64,000 nucleotides of DNA from Oscillospiraceae bacterium (GCA_029007035.1 JAQXHC010000035.1:40062-104061), one strand, 5' to 3'; counted from the stretch's first letter, positions 18,234 through 27,064 are shown. Numbers and translations are program-made. The notes: generated by a model not told the origin, from the letters alone.

Positions 18234-18562
18234 GCTATTACGTATATATTATCAGCTGTGAGGGAAACTGCCTTTATACCGGCATTGCCGCAGACATCGA
18301 AAGGCGTCTCGGTGAGCACTTTTCGCGTTCGGAAAAATGCGCTAAGTTCACGCGTTCTCATCCAGCAAAATCACTCGAAGCCCTGTGGACTGTACCCGAT
18401 AAAAGTACTGCACTCCGACTTGAATGGAAGATAAAACAGCTGAAAAAAAGCGAAAAATTAAAGCTTATCGCCGATCCCGGCTCGGCAGATGCGCTTTTCC
18501 CCGGTATTACGGGAATTTCTGCTGCTGATACATCGGATTATCCCATATCAGTGTCAGAATGA
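18230..18562 (+). CDS. GIY-YIG nuclease-fold protein
   Basis: The 110-residue single-domain protein has YYVYIISCEGNCLYTGIAAD, the GIY-YIG motif in its YhbQ/UPF0213-type form. RRLGEHFS supplies the conserved Arg, and RLEWKIKQLKK completes the usual pattern. Small GIY-YIG proteins of this type are predicted DNA endonucleases, without well-defined physiological roles. The start is a GTG overlapping the TGA of tex, the only start consistent with the conserved N-terminus. The C-terminal 15 residues are not conserved-looking. Confidence 0.88.
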   Translation: MSYYVYIISCEGNCLYTGIAADIERRLGEHFSRSEKCAKFTRSHPAKSLEALWTVPDKSTALRLEWKIKQLKKSEKLKLIADPGSADALFPGITGISAADTSDYPISVSE

Positions 18563-18581
18563 TGAAAATCCTGTGAACTAC

Positions 18582-18610
18582 TTGAAAATCAGCTGATTAT
18601 GTGATATTAT
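18582..18610 (+). promoter_or_regulatory. Promoter of nfeD-SPFH pair
   Basis: TTGAAA (18582-18587), 17-base spacer and TATTAT (18605-18610), about 54 bases before the nfeD ATG. An AAAGGGGG ribosome site lies in between. Confidence 0.65.
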
Positions 18611-18663
18611 ATAATCGTAGGGATTTAACTTTCTTACCAATTCAGCAGAAAGGGGGACTTTCG

Positions 18664-19116
18664 ATGGATGTTTTATTCTGGGCTGTGATGTTCGTGATAT
18701 TCGTCTGTGCAGAGCTTGCAACGGTTCAGCTTGTTTCAATCTGGCTGGGACTTGGAGCACTGATATCAATGATGATCGCCTTTTTCACCGATTTTACTTT
18801 TCTCGCTCAGCTAACGGTGTTTATTCTGATTTCAGCGGTTTCGCTGCTGATTTCGGTTCCGATGCTGAGAAAACGAATGCACGCTCCGGTTGTACACACC
18901 AATTCAGAGCTTGAGATCGGAAAAAATGCGACAGTCATCGAGGAAATCAATTCCGATAACGGTACGGGCCGCGTTACCTTAAACGGAGTAGACTGGAACG
19001 CAGTCGCCGACGATTCTTCACAGATAATCCCGAATGGAAGCATAGTTACCGTCAAAGCGGTCAGGGGTGCAACGCTTACGGTTGCAGCCAAAGATAAATC
19101 CGCGGCGGTCAGATGA
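18664..19116 (+). CDS. nfeD: NfeD-like membrane protein
   Basis: The 150-residue protein has two to three membrane helices (FWAVMFVIFVCAELATVQLV; FLAQLTVFILISAVSLLISV) followed by a C-terminal OB-fold domain (ELEIGKNATVIEEINSDNGT; GVDWNAVADDSSQIIPNGS). That is the short form of NfeD. NfeD proteins are genetically and functionally linked to SPFH/stomatin proteins in membrane microdomains, and here the SPFH gene follows by 41 bases. The ATG at 18664 is preferred over the longer upstream frame because of the AAAGGGGG just before it. Confidence 0.9.
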   Translation: MDVLFWAVMFVIFVCAELATVQLVSIWLGLGALISMMIAFFTDFTFLAQLTVFILISAVSLLISVPMLRKRMHAPVVHTNSELEIGKNATVIEEINSDNGTGRVTLNGVDWNAVADDSSQIIPNGSIVTVKAVRGATLTVAAKDKSAAVR

Positions 19117-19157
19117 CATTCACAAATCAACAGAAAATCATCAGGAGGTAATTTATC

Positions 19158-20087
19158 ATGCCATATGTTCTTGCAGGTGTTGCAATTATTTTACTTTTAG
19201 TTTTTATCAAGAGCGTCAAGGTCGTTCCTCAGGCTCATGTATTCGTAATCGAGCGTCTCGGTTCGTTCAAAAGCGAATGGCAGACCGGAATTCATTTTCT
19301 TGTGCCTTTCTTCGACAGAGTCGCAGGCAGAGTTTCTCTTAAAGAAAAGGTTGTTGACTTCAAGCCTCAGCCCGTTATCACCAAGGATAACGTAACAATG
19401 CAGATTGATACGGTTGTGTTCTATCAGATTACCGACGCCAAGCAGTATGTTTACGGTGTAGAGCGTCCGCTGGCAGCTATCGAAAATCTTTCAGCAACAA
19501 CGCTCCGTAACATCATCGGCGAAATGGAGCTTGATGCGACTCTCACATCAAGAGATGTCATCAACACAAAAATCACTTCGATACTCGATCAGGCGACAGA
19601 CCGCTGGGGTATCAAGGTAAATCGTGTTGAGCTGAAAAATATTCTTCCGCCTCGTGAGATTCAGGACGCTATGGAAAAGCAGATGAAAGCTGAACGTGAG
19701 CGCCGTGAAAAGATTCTTCAGGCAGAGGGTGAAAAGAAGTCTCAGATTCTCGTTGCTGAGGGTGAAAAGGAATCAGCAATTCTCCGTGCAGAGGCAGAAA
19801 AGGAAGCTACTATTCTCCGCGCTGACGCCGTCAGAGAAAAGGAAATACGCGAGGCAGAGGGTAAAGCACAGGCTATCGCACTCGTTCAGAAAGCCAAGGC
19901 AGACGCTCTCGTGCTCCTCAATCAGGCTGCTCCGAGCGATAACGTACTGAAATACAAGGCAATCGAGACATTCCCGACAATTGCCGACGGCAAGGCTACA
20001 AAGATCATCATCCCAAGCGAAATTCAGGGTATCGCAGGTCTTGCAGAAGGCGTCAAAAGCACTATTGGAAACGACATAAAACAGTAA
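19158..20087 (+). CDS. SPFH/stomatin-family membrane protein (QmcA-like)
   Basis: The 309-residue protein starts with one N-terminal membrane helix (VLAGVAIILLLVFI). The SPFH domain follows (VVPQAHVFVIERLGSF; VDFKPQPVITKDNVTM; LRNIIGEMELDATLTSRD). A long charged coiled coil (~170-255) has repeating QAEGEKKSQILVAEGEKES-type units, then a short C-terminal segment. SPFH proteins form large membrane rings that organise protein quality control. The upstream nfeD-like gene is its usual partner. AGGAGG lies 9 bases before the ATG. Confidence 0.94.
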   Translation: MPYVLAGVAIILLLVFIKSVKVVPQAHVFVIERLGSFKSEWQTGIHFLVPFFDRVAGRVSLKEKVVDFKPQPVITKDNVTMQIDTVVFYQITDAKQYVYGVERPLAAIENLSATTLRNIIGEMELDATLTSRDVINTKITSILDQATDRWGIKVNRVELKNILPPREIQDAMEKQMKAERERREKILQAEGEKKSQILVAEGEKESAILRAEAEKEATILRADAVREKEIREAEGKAQAIALVQKAKADALVLLNQAAPSDNVLKYKAIETFPTIADGKATKIIIPSEIQGIAGLAEGVKSTIGNDIKQ

Positions 20088-20148
20088 TTCTATTCTTACA
20101 AACAAGGATCCCGCCTTATCTGACGGACAATACAGAAGTATTTACCAG

Positions 20149-20183
20149 AACTGCTTTTGATACAATGTGTCAAAAGCAGTTTT
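20149..20183 (+). terminator. Terminator after SPFH gene
   Basis: AACTGCTTTTGA pairs with TCAAAAGCAGTT around a 9-base loop and is followed by TTTT. Confidence 0.82.
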
Positions 20184-20198
20184 GCATATCTTCAGGCA

Positions 20199-20227
20199 TT
20201 GACTTTTTCTGATGTTGTTGTTATAAT
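20199..20227 (+). promoter_or_regulatory. Promoter of small membrane protein gene
   Basis: TTGACT (20199-20204), 17-base spacer and TATAAT (20222-20227), about 36 bases before the ATG at 20264. Confidence 0.78.
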
Positions 20228-20263
20228 TAACAGAGTAATGATTTGGAATATTCGGAGAGAAAA

Positions 20264-20686
20264 ATGGAAAAAATTTATAAAGTCTCAAAACGAACTCTTT
20301 TAGTAATAGCAGGACTTGTGTGGATGATTGCCGGATTTAATGTCGCAAGGCTGGGAATATTGTCATATGGAGTTATAAAGATATTTTGGTATAATATTAT
20401 TTTGTCGGTAGTTGTATTTTTGTTGTTTGGCATAATGTTTTATAAAATGACAAGGAAGCATATTAATCGTATCAGAGGTTACGAAGAAAAATTCCGGCCT
20501 TTCTGGAACTTCTTTGACCTGAAAGCTTATATTATTATGACAATTATGATGGGTGGAGGAATAGGATTAAGAGCCTGCGGTGTATTTCCTGATGTGTTTA
20601 TCGCATTTTTTTATACGGGTCTTGGATGTGCCTTATTCCTGGCAGGTGTTCTGTTTGTTGCGGAATTTATTCGGTATAAGAATTAA
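20264..20686 (+). CDS. Small four-helix membrane protein, unknown function
   Basis: The 140-residue protein has four predicted membrane helices: LLVIAGLVWMIAGFNVARLG, NIILSVVVFLLFGIMFY, YIIMTIMMGGGIGLRA and FYTGLGCALFLAGVLFVAEF. Helix 1 begins near residue 13 and a charged loop (KMTRKHINRIRGYEEKF) separates helices 2 and 3. I do not recognise the family. The coding sequence is visibly more AT-rich than its neighbours, which may reflect recent arrival or just hydrophobic codon bias. It has its own promoter and a downstream terminator. The ATG at 20264 follows GGAGAG. An upstream in-frame start at 20243 is less likely. Confidence 0.78.
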   Translation: MEKIYKVSKRTLLVIAGLVWMIAGFNVARLGILSYGVIKIFWYNIILSVVVFLLFGIMFYKMTRKHINRIRGYEEKFRPFWNFFDLKAYIIMTIMMGGGIGLRACGVFPDVFIAFFYTGLGCALFLAGVLFVAEFIRYKN

Positions 20687-20765
20687 ACTGCCGGATTATT
20701 CAATCGATAAGTTCTGATTTAAATTTATATTACGGTGATCGAAATCAAATTATTAAATACGAACA

Positions 20766-20805
20766 AAAAGCCTGAGAACGAATCTTGATTCGCTCTCAGG
20801 CTTTT
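20766..20805. terminator. Bidirectional terminator between small membrane gene and iscU
   Basis: A 19-base arm at 20766-20784 pairs almost perfectly with 20787-20805 (AAAAGCCTGAGA.../...TCTCAGGCTTTT). A-run and T-run on the two sides allow it to serve both converging genes. Confidence 0.9.
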
Positions 20806-20898
20806 AATATTAATTCTCTATGAACACCGCCGCGGACAGACTGTTTTTTCCAAATAAGAATGAAAAAATCACCTGTAATTCGGATATTTTCCGTCCGG

Positions 20899-21321
20899 TT
20901 AGTGGCAATGCTCGCACTCGCTTATTTCACCGACAATCGGGAGCGGGTCAACGCCCTGACGTGTGTAATAGTCCGAGAGCGCCGCTTTGATAGCCTGCTC
21001 TGCAAGAACTGAGCAATGAAGCTTGACTGCCGGCAGACCGTCGAGAGCCTCCACGACCGCTTTATTTGTAAGCTTGAGAGCTTCCTCAATCGGTTTTCCC
21101 TTGATAAGCTCAGTTGCCATTGACGACGTTGCTACAGCCGCACCGCAGCCGAACGTTTTGAACTTTACGTCCGTGATAATGCCATTGTCGATCTTGAGAT
21201 ACATTTTCATGATATCTCCGCATTTGGCATTGCCAACCTCACCGATTCCGTCGGCGTCCTCTATTTCGCCGACATTTCTCGGATTTGAAAAATGATCGAG
21301 TACCTTTTCGCTGTATAACAT
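20899..21321 (-). CDS. iscU: Fe-S cluster assembly scaffold IscU/NifU-type
   Basis: The 140-residue scaffold receives sulfur from the desulfurase encoded just upstream and builds Fe-S clusters. The three conserved cysteines are in GNAKCGDIMKM, TFGCGAAVATSS and KLHCSVLAEQAI. The N-terminus LYSEKVLDHFSNPRNVG is typical. It has an extra C-terminal tail ending ECEHCH, which adds two cysteines and two histidines, as seen in many clostridial NifU-like scaffolds. It lies 91 bases after iscS on the same strand with AAAGGAG before the ATG, forming an iscS-iscU pair. Confidence 0.94.
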   Translation of the reverse strand: MLYSEKVLDHFSNPRNVGEIEDADGIGEVGNAKCGDIMKMYLKIDNGIITDVKFKTFGCGAAVATSSMATELIKGKPIEEALKLTNKAVVEALDGLPAVKLHCSVLAEQAIKAALSDYYTRQGVDPLPIVGEISECEHCH

Positions 21322-21412
21322 AATTATTCTCCTTTACATCTTTATTATTAAGTCGCCGTGCTTTACGCTTCTCTCCGGAATTACTCCGAGCCGAAAAGCC
21401 TGCTTAATATGC

Positions 21413-22603
21413 TCATTGGATTTTTTCTCCCCTGACAATTTTCTCCCACAGAGGAGACATTGCACGGAGACGGTTTACAACATTCGGAACAGTTTCGAGG
21501 ATATAGTCGATGTCCTCATCGGTGAAGCTCTCATCAATTGAAAGTCTCAGCGAACCGTGAGCGACCTCGTGCTTCAGACCAAGAGCAAGCAGAACGTGAG
21601 ACGGATCGAGAGATCCTGATGTACAGGCTGAACCGGAGGACGCACAGATTCCGAACATATCCAGCATAAGCAGAAGTGATTCGCCCTCAACACCTTCAAT
21701 CGAGATATTACAGTTGCCCGGCAGACGATTTTCGCGGCTTCCGTTAAGGCGCGTATGTTCAAGCTTTAAAATGCCGTCGATAAGGCGGTTTCTCATCGCC
21801 GTGACCTTAGCGGCTTTTGAAGGAATATCAGTGCAGGCAATTTCGATAGCCCGTCCGAGTCCGACGATCGCGGGAACATTTTCTGTGCCTGCACGTTTAT
21901 TTCTCTCCTGCGCGCCGCCATGAACAAGATTCGGCAGAGTAATGCCCTTTTTCACATAGATCGCGCCGATTCCCTTCTGGGCATGAATTTTATGTCCCGA
22001 AAGAGAAAGCATATCGATTCCCTGCTTGTGAACATCTATTTCAACATGACCGACAGCCTGAACTGCGTCGGTATGGAAAATAACATTTTTTTCGTGACAG
22101 ATTCCGGCAATTTCCTCAACAGGCTGAATTGTACCGATCTCGTTGTTGGCATACATTATTGTTACAACAGCCGTATCGTCGCGTATTGCGTTCTTTATGT
22201 CCGCGGGATTTACGAAACCATCGGGTGAAATCGGAACATAAGTAACCTCGAACCCCTTTTTCTCCAGATCCTGACAGGTATGAAGAATGGCGTGATGCTC
22301 GAAAACTGATGTTATAATATGCTTTTTACCTTTTTTCGCGAGCTTTTCACAGATTCCCTTAATCGCCCAGTTATCGGACTCTGAGCCGCAGCTGGTGAAA
22401 AAAATCTCGCTGGTATCAGCTCCGATTGCCTTTGCAACCTTTGCTCTTGAATCCTCGACAGCTCTCTGTGCATTTCTGCCCAGCTCGTATATGCTCGAGG
22501 CGTTTCCGAATTCACTGCGGAAATATGGCATCATCGCGCTCAAAACCTCTTCCGAAACCTGAGTTGTAGCAGCGTTATCCGCGTAAATAAACCTTTTTTC
22601 CAT
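21413..22603 (-). CDS. iscS: Cysteine desulfurase IscS/NifS
   Basis: This pyridoxal-phosphate enzyme takes sulfur from cysteine for Fe-S clusters and thio-modifications. It is 396 residues. The PLP lysine is in [16 protein letters not shown]. The N-terminal [15 protein letters not shown] and the [19 protein letters not shown] segment are typical, and the catalytic cysteine loop is [20 protein letters not shown]. The start codon is one base after the rnhA stop, so rnhA-iscS-iscU is one transcription unit. Confidence 0.96.
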   Translation of the reverse strand: MEKRFIYADNAATTQVSEEVLSAMMPYFRSEFGNASSIYELGRNAQRAVEDSRAKVAKAIGADTSEIFFTSCGSESDNWAIKGICEKLAKKGKKHIITSVFEHHAILHTCQDLEKKGFEVTYVPISPDGFVNPADIKNAIRDDTAVVTIMYANNEIGTIQPVEEIAGICHEKNVIFHTDAVQAVGHVEIDVHKQGIDMLSLSGHKIHAQKGIGAIYVKKGITLPNLVHGGAQERNKRAGTENVPAIVGLGRAIEIACTDIPSKAAKVTAMRNRLIDGILKLEHTRLNGSRENRLPGNCNISIEGVEGESLLLMLDMFGICASSGSACTSGSLDPSHVLLALGLKHEVAHGSLRLSIDESFTDEDIDYILETVPNVVNRLRAMSPLWEKIVRGEKIQ

Positions 22604-22604
22604 T

Positions 22605-23069
22605 TTAACTGCCTCCGTTTAAATTTGAATAATAGTCCCGCTGAGCAACCGCAAGGCGGTCACAGCGTTCATTTTCGGGGTGTCCTGCATGACCCCTGAC
22701 CCAGTTGAACTCAACCTCGTGACGCTCCAGCAGCGTCAGAAGCTGTTCCCACAGATCTGCATTGAGCGCAGGCTTTTTATCCGACTTTATCCAGCCTTTT
22801 TTCTTCCAGCCATATACCCAGCCTTTTGTCACGCTGTCGACAACATATTTGCTGTCGGTCGTAAGAATAACCCTGCAAGGCTCTTTCAGCGCAGAAAGAC
22901 CGGTAATAACGCCCATCAGCTCCATACGATTGTTGGTCGTTTCAGCCGCGCCGCCTGAAAGCTCCTTTTCGGTACTTCCGAAGCGAAGAACTACTCCGTA
23001 TCCTCCCGGTCCCGGATTTCCGCTACACGCACCGTCGGTGAAAATTTCGACTGTTTTGATAAAGCTCAC
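22605..23069 (-). CDS. rnhA: Ribonuclease HI
   Basis: RNase HI removes RNA from RNA-DNA hybrids. The 154-residue protein carries [17 protein letters not shown] with the first catalytic Asp, [12 protein letters not shown] with Glu, [12 protein letters not shown] with Asp, and [17 protein letters not shown] with His and the last Asp. That is a complete DEDD site. The start is a GTG at 23069, the only start giving the conserved N-terminus, with only a weak ribosome site. Coupling to iscS-iscU is unusual compared with common gene orders. Confidence 0.95.
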   Translation of the reverse strand: MSFIKTVEIFTDGACSGNPGPGGYGVVLRFGSTEKELSGGAAETTNNRMELMGVITGLSALKEPCRVILTTDSKYVVDSVTKGWVYGWKKKGWIKSDKKPALNADLWEQLLTLLERHEVEFNWVRGHAGHPENERCDRLAVAQRDYYSNLNGGS

Positions 23070-23090
23070 CTCTCATAATGATTCATTTTT

Positions 23091-23119
23091 ATTATAACCT
23101 AAATCTTCACAATAATCAA
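23091..23119 (-). promoter_or_regulatory. Promoter of rnhA-iscS-iscU
   Basis: Minus-strand TTGATT (23114-23119), 17-base spacer and TATAAT (23091-23096), 22 bases before the GTG of rnhA. The leader is therefore very short, which fits the weak ribosome site. Confidence 0.75.
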
Positions 23120-23150
23120 CACCTGTTAACCACAGGCAACCTCCGGCAGT

Positions 23151-23182
23151 AAAAAGGACGGCCGTATTAATACAGCCGTCCG
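23151..23182 (-). terminator. Terminator of dnaX-ybaB-recR unit
   Basis: GGACGGCTGTA pairs with TACGGCCGTCC (one G-T pair) around TTAA, followed on the minus strand by TTTTT. It is 5 bases after the recR stop. Confidence 0.88.
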
Positions 23183-23186
23183 TATA

Positions 23187-23789
23187 TCACATACAATTTC
23201 TGTTTTCAAGCGCCTTGTAAAGAGTAACCTCGTCGGCATATTCCAGAATGCCTCCGACAGGAAGTCCGAATGCGAGCCGCGTAACCGTTATTCCCATAGG
23301 CTTTAGCAGAGACGCCGCATACATAGCTGTTGCGTCGCCCTCAACCGTGGGATTGGTCGCCATTATGACTTCGTTTACCGAACCGTCGGATACCCTCGCA
23401 AGAAGCTCACGAAGCTTCAGCCTATCGGGAGTGATTCCGTCCATAGGCGAAAGCAGTCCGTGAAGCACATGATAAACTCCGTTATACTCCCTTGTTCTCT
23501 CGAACGCGCTGACATCTTTCGGACTTTCAACGACGCAGATCACCGACTTATCGCGGCTGTCGTCGCTGCAAACCGGACAGATGTCCCTTTCGGTGAGATT
23601 CTGGCAGCATGAACAGAGATGTACATTTTTCTTCGCGTCGATAAGAGCGTCGGCAAATTCCCCTACGCTCTCCTCATCCATTGACATAACATGGTAAGCC
23701 AGCCGCTGAGCCGATTTCATTCCGATACCCGGAAGCGAAGCAAATTTCTCTGCTAAAATTACCAGCGGCAGCGCATTGCAGTCAGCCAT
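23187..23789 (-). CDS. recR: Recombination protein RecR
   Basis: RecR acts with RecO/RecF to load RecA at gaps. The 200-residue protein has an N-terminal helix-hairpin-helix (KFASLPGIGMKSAQRLAYH), a C4 zinc finger (CSCCQNLTERDICPVC), a Toprim segment (VICVVESPKDVSAFE; GVYHVLHGLLSPMDGI) and the C-terminal TRLAFGLPVGGILEYADEVTL. It is third in the canonical dnaX-ybaB-recR order, 6 bases after ybaB. Confidence 0.96.
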   Translation of the reverse strand: MADCNALPLVILAEKFASLPGIGMKSAQRLAYHVMSMDEESVGEFADALIDAKKNVHLCSCCQNLTERDICPVCSDDSRDKSVICVVESPKDVSAFERTREYNGVYHVLHGLLSPMDGITPDRLKLRELLARVSDGSVNEVIMATNPTVEGDATAMYAASLLKPMGITVTRLAFGLPVGGILEYADEVTLYKALENRNCM

Positions 23790-23795
23790 TACCGA

Positions 23796-24143
23796 TTAAA
23801 ACATTCCCGGCAGCGAAACTCCGCCGGTAATTTTGCCCATTTCCGACTCGGTTGTTGTTTCAACATTGTTCACAGCCTCGTTTACTGCGCTGATAATAAG
23901 GTCCTGGAGCATTTCAACATCCTCGGGATTAACAGCCTCTGGCTTGATTGTAAGCGACTTGATAGTCTTTTTGCCTGTTACGACAACCTCAACGACTCCG
24001 CCGCCTGAGGTAGCTGTAAAATCTCTCTCCTCGATATCATTCTGAAGCTCGGTAATCTGCTCCTGCATCTTCTGAGCCTGCCTGATCATTGAGTTCATAT
24101 TCTGAGCGCCGCCGCCCATATTCTTCGGGATTCTTGCTTTCAT
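23796..24143 (-). CDS. YbaB/EbfC-family nucleoid-associated protein
   Basis: The 115-residue protein has MNSMIRQAQKMQEQITELQ and a GGGVVEVVVTGKKTIKSLTI strand region ending with a short GGVSLPGMF tail. These are typical of the YbaB/EbfC dimer that binds DNA. The ATG at 24143 follows AAAGGAGAATTTAAA. The longer frame from 24182 adds a non-conserved N-terminus. It sits between dnaX and recR as in most Firmicutes. Confidence 0.94.
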   Translation of the reverse strand: MKARIPKNMGGGAQNMNSMIRQAQKMQEQITELQNDIEERDFTATSGGGVVEVVVTGKKTIKSLTIKPEAVNPEDVEMLQDLIISAVNEAVNNVETTTESEMGKITGGVSLPGMF

Positions 24144-24188
24144 TTTAAATTCTCCTTTGATATTTTCGTTTTCTGCCTGCAAAGGCGG

Positions 24189-25799
24189 TTATTGATTATT
24201 GTCAACAGCCGTTTCGATATGGCTGTCAATCGCTTTTTTTACGAGCTGCTCCGCCATGGTTTTCTGTTCGTTCTCGGTAACGGAGCATCTTGCTTTAAGG
24301 ACGCATCTGAAGCCGAGGACCTTTTCGATAGCGTCACCCAGAGATGACGCATTTTCCTTCTGACGGAACAGAGTCATGAAAAATCTGTTCTCCGAGATGA
24401 TGAAAATGACATTTCCTGCTATTCCTGCCCGCGAGCCTACAAGGCTTCCTGCAACAGCGGGATTGATTTTCCGGAACAGTTCGAGAATTTCGTCCCACTG
24501 GTCAAGGTTCTTTACATCCTCATTTCTGAGATTTTTAAGGTCAACTGTCGGGACAGGCTCTTCGGAGGCGGCAGGACTGTTCTGCTTCATTTCGGCATGA
24601 TTCCGAGCGCTTCCGTTATCGGACGGGGCTGTCTGAATTCCGCCCCTGATTTTATCCTCCAACTGTTTTATTTTATCATAAATTTCAGAATTGTCAATAG
24701 TCTGAGCGTTATTTGCCGCACCGGAGCATAAATTTATCAGCGCCATTTCAAATTCCACACGCTTGTTCATTACCCTGCCCATGCGCTCGCGGCAGCTCTG
24801 CAGAATGTTAAGCCGGTTCATTATTTCGCTTAGTTCCGCGGATTCAGCAAGCTTTTTCAGCTGTTCAAGCTCTTCGGGCATACAAACTATAAGACCATCT
24901 GCGGTTTCCGGAGTAACCTTCAGAAGCATTATGTTTCTGAGCTGAGTTATAAGCTCCTCCGACAGCCTTACAAGGTCTTTCGACATATCATAAAGCTTTC
25001 CGGCAACTGAAAGTGCTTCCGCTGTATTGCCGGAAAAAACGGCTTCAAGGATTTCATAGAGATAACCTCTTCCTGCAATCCCTGCCGCTGCCGATACGGT
25101 TTCGGCATTGATCACGTCGCCGCATACAGAACATCTGTCGAGGAGCGAAACAGCGTCACGCATACCGCCGTCAGCGAGAGCGGCAATAAGTGCCGCACCA
25201 TCATCGGTGAGGGAGATCTCCTCATTTTGCGCAATGTATTTCAGCCTTGAAGCAATATCGGCTGAGCGGATACGTCTGAAATCGTATCTCTGACAGCGTG
25301 AAAGGACTGTCGCAGGCACTTTATGGACCTCGGTCGTGGCGAGAATGAATTTAACATAAGGCGGCGGCTCTTCCATTATTTTAAGCAGCGCGTTAAAGGC
25401 GCTGACCGACAGCATATGGACCTCGTCGATGATGTAAACCTTGAATTTTCCTCGCTCGGGAGTATAGACAGCCCCGTCGCGGAGGTCGCGGATATCGTCA
25501 ACGCTGTTGTTTGAAGCCGCATCTATTTCCACAATATCGGTAAGAACGCCGCTGTCGGCGTCGCGGCAGAGGTCACATTCAAGGCACGGATTTCCGTCAT
25601 GCAGATGCTCACAGTTTACTGCTTTTGCGAGAATGCGCGCGCAGGTAGTCTTTCCCGTACCCCTTGAGCCTGTAAAAAGATATGCGTGCGCGGTTTTTCC
25701 GCTTATCACCTGATGACGGAGAGTATCTGTAATATGCTGCTGAGAAATGACATCATCAAAGGTCATAGGTCTCCATTTACGGTATAAAGCCTTGTACAT
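24189..25799 (-). CDS. dnaX: DNA polymerase III subunit gamma/tau
   Basis: DnaX is the clamp-loader ATPase that also tethers the replicative polymerases. The 536-residue protein has KWRPMTFDDVISQQHI, Walker A GSRGTGKTTCARILAKAV, a zinc site (CEHLHDGNPCLECDLC), Walker B VYIIDEVHMLSVSAF, and a sensor region ILATTEVHKVPATVLSRCQR. Domain III and a divergent C-terminal domain follow. I saw no obvious programmed-frameshift slippery site. It is 5 bases after a TPR membrane protein gene, which is itself just downstream of the SRP RNA. Confidence 0.96.
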   Translation of the reverse strand: MYKALYRKWRPMTFDDVISQQHITDTLRHQVISGKTAHAYLFTGSRGTGKTTCARILAKAVNCEHLHDGNPCLECDLCRDADSGVLTDIVEIDAASNNSVDDIRDLRDGAVYTPERGKFKVYIIDEVHMLSVSAFNALLKIMEEPPPYVKFILATTEVHKVPATVLSRCQRYDFRRIRSADIASRLKYIAQNEEISLTDDGAALIAALADGGMRDAVSLLDRCSVCGDVINAETVSAAAGIAGRGYLYEILEAVFSGNTAEALSVAGKLYDMSKDLVRLSEELITQLRNIMLLKVTPETADGLIVCMPEELEQLKKLAESAELSEIMNRLNILQSCRERMGRVMNKRVEFEMALINLCSGAANNAQTIDNSEIYDKIKQLEDKIRGGIQTAPSDNGSARNHAEMKQNSPAASEEPVPTVDLKNLRNEDVKNLDQWDEILELFRKINPAVAGSLVGSRAGIAGNVIFIISENRFFMTLFRQKENASSLGDAIEKVLGFRCVLKARCSVTENEQKTMAEQLVKKAIDSHIETAVDNNQ

Positions 25800-25804
25800 T
25801 TATA

Positions 25805-26677
25805 TCACTCCTTTGAAGCCGTATCGGACTTTTCCCGATAGCTTTCAGAGACGTTTTTATAATAATCGGCAAATGCTCCCGGTTCGGAAATGTGGTTGAG
25901 CATTGCAAGGCGATAATATTTTTCCGCTTTTTCGCTGCCAAGCATTGCACAGCATAAAGCCGCATTTCCAAGATTTTCGGCATAGTTCTCATGAAGATCG
26001 ATAGCTTCCTCAATCCATTTCAGAGCCTTTTCGGGTTCTTCGCGGCTGAGCAGCATTTTTCCGATCTCCGACCTCACAAGGCCGCGAAGTTCGCTTTTTT
26101 CATCATTGAGAATCGCCGTATAAAGCTCCATTGCCTTGTCCGCATCTCCAAGCTCTCCTGTGCAGCGCGCTGTGAGGAATTTCAGGACATCATGTTCCAT
26201 TCCCTTTTCGGCTGACATTTCATAGTATTTCAGTGCATTGGGAAAATACTCCATAATATGGTAGCTGCGTGCAATGTAGAAATATATCACCGAAAGCTCT
26301 CTGTCGGAAAGTCCGCGCTCTTCAATTGCACGGAGACGGTTAATCACCTCGGGATAATTTCCAATTTCAAATATTTTCAGCGCGTTTCTGAAAAGACGTG
26401 CATTTTTGCCGACTCCCGTAAAACAATCGCCGATCAGATCGGGGTCGAACCGATGCGGAGCCCGTTTCATTGTCACCAGCAAAGCAAGCACAATTCCCAT
26501 GCAGTTGAACACGAGAAGTATCCCGGCGCTTGAGATAAGCGACAGTTTCGTTCTGTTGGCAATACCGAAAAAAACGCTGAAAATATAAAAGAATATAACC
26601 CCTGTGAATGTGCCGAAAATAATGGCATCAAGGAAGTTTTTAACGAATATTCTTATTTTTCCTGCCAGACCTTTCAA
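25805..26677 (-). CDS. TPR-repeat membrane protein upstream of dnaX
   Basis: The 290-residue protein has two N-terminal membrane helices (GTFTGVIFFYIFSVFFGI; SAGILLVFNCMGIVLALLV). A cytosolic domain of TPR-like helical repeats follows (IYFYIARSYHIMEYFPNALK; ALKWIEEAIDLHENYAENLG; AEKYYRLAMLNHI). It is probably a membrane-bound scaffold. The function is unknown. The start is a TTG at 26677 with a GGGGG stretch 11 bases upstream, so the start is uncertain. It lies between the SRP RNA and dnaX on the same strand. Confidence 0.82.
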   Translation of the reverse strand: MKGLAGKIRIFVKNFLDAIIFGTFTGVIFFYIFSVFFGIANRTKLSLISSAGILLVFNCMGIVLALLVTMKRAPHRFDPDLIGDCFTGVGKNARLFRNALKIFEIGNYPEVINRLRAIEERGLSDRELSVIYFYIARSYHIMEYFPNALKYYEMSAEKGMEHDVLKFLTARCTGELGDADKAMELYTAILNDEKSELRGLVRSEIGKMLLSREEPEKALKWIEEAIDLHENYAENLGNAALCCAMLGSEKAEKYYRLAMLNHISEPGAFADYYKNVSESYREKSDTASKE

Positions 26678-26742
26678 TTCGCAATTTGCCCCCTGTCGGT
26701 AAAATTATTGAAGCACCGCATAGTAATTACCTTATGAAAAAA

Positions 26743-26869
26743 TTCCGGAACATAGATGTGCAGGCTTGCTGCGGCACACAAAACGGTCCGCTTAATGCTG
26801 CTCGGTCTCCCGCCTGACATGGTTCACAGAGTCTTGTTGCACAGGGCCCGCACATCTATATTTCGGAAT
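26743..26869 (-). ncRNA. ffs: Signal recognition particle RNA (small bacterial type)
   Basis: The minus strand carries the SRP RNA core: a GTGCAACA...CTCTGTGAACC region, then GTCAGG and AGCAGCATTAAG flanking an apical hairpin CGG-GAGA-CCG. This is the conserved Ffh-binding symmetric loop with a GNRA tetraloop. The two ends (ATTCCGGAACATAGATGTG and CACATCTATATTTCGGAAT on the plus strand) pair along 19 bases to close the helix. Ends are approximate. It lies upstream of dnaX, a common arrangement. A strong minus-strand promoter sits just before it. Confidence 0.93.
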
Positions 26870-26879
26870 CAACATATTT

Positions 26880-26908
26880 ATTTTATCATATTTCCGATCA
26901 TTTGTCAA
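26880..26908 (-). promoter_or_regulatory. Promoter of SRP RNA
   Basis: Minus-strand TTGACA (26903-26908), 17-base spacer and TAAAAT (26880-26885). The predicted start falls within a few bases of the SRP RNA 5' end, supporting both calls. Confidence 0.85.
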
Positions 26909-27029
26909 GGGCTAAATTTATGACTTAAAAGCATTATTTACTCGGGTTCATTTTTATAAAAAAGTTAATATAAATCCAGAAAATGCGCTTTTTCGGCGAT
27001 AAATCCACCTGCAGTTCATACAAAATTCA

Positions 27030-27058
27030 TTGACATTTACCTTTTATTGTGTTAAACT
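27030..27058 (+). promoter_or_regulatory. Promoter of GH5 glucanase gene
   Basis: TTGACA (27030-27035), 17-base spacer and TAAACT (27053-27058). The imperfect -10 hexamer suggests activator-dependent expression (inference). Confidence 0.7.
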
Positions 27059-27064
27059 GGTAAC

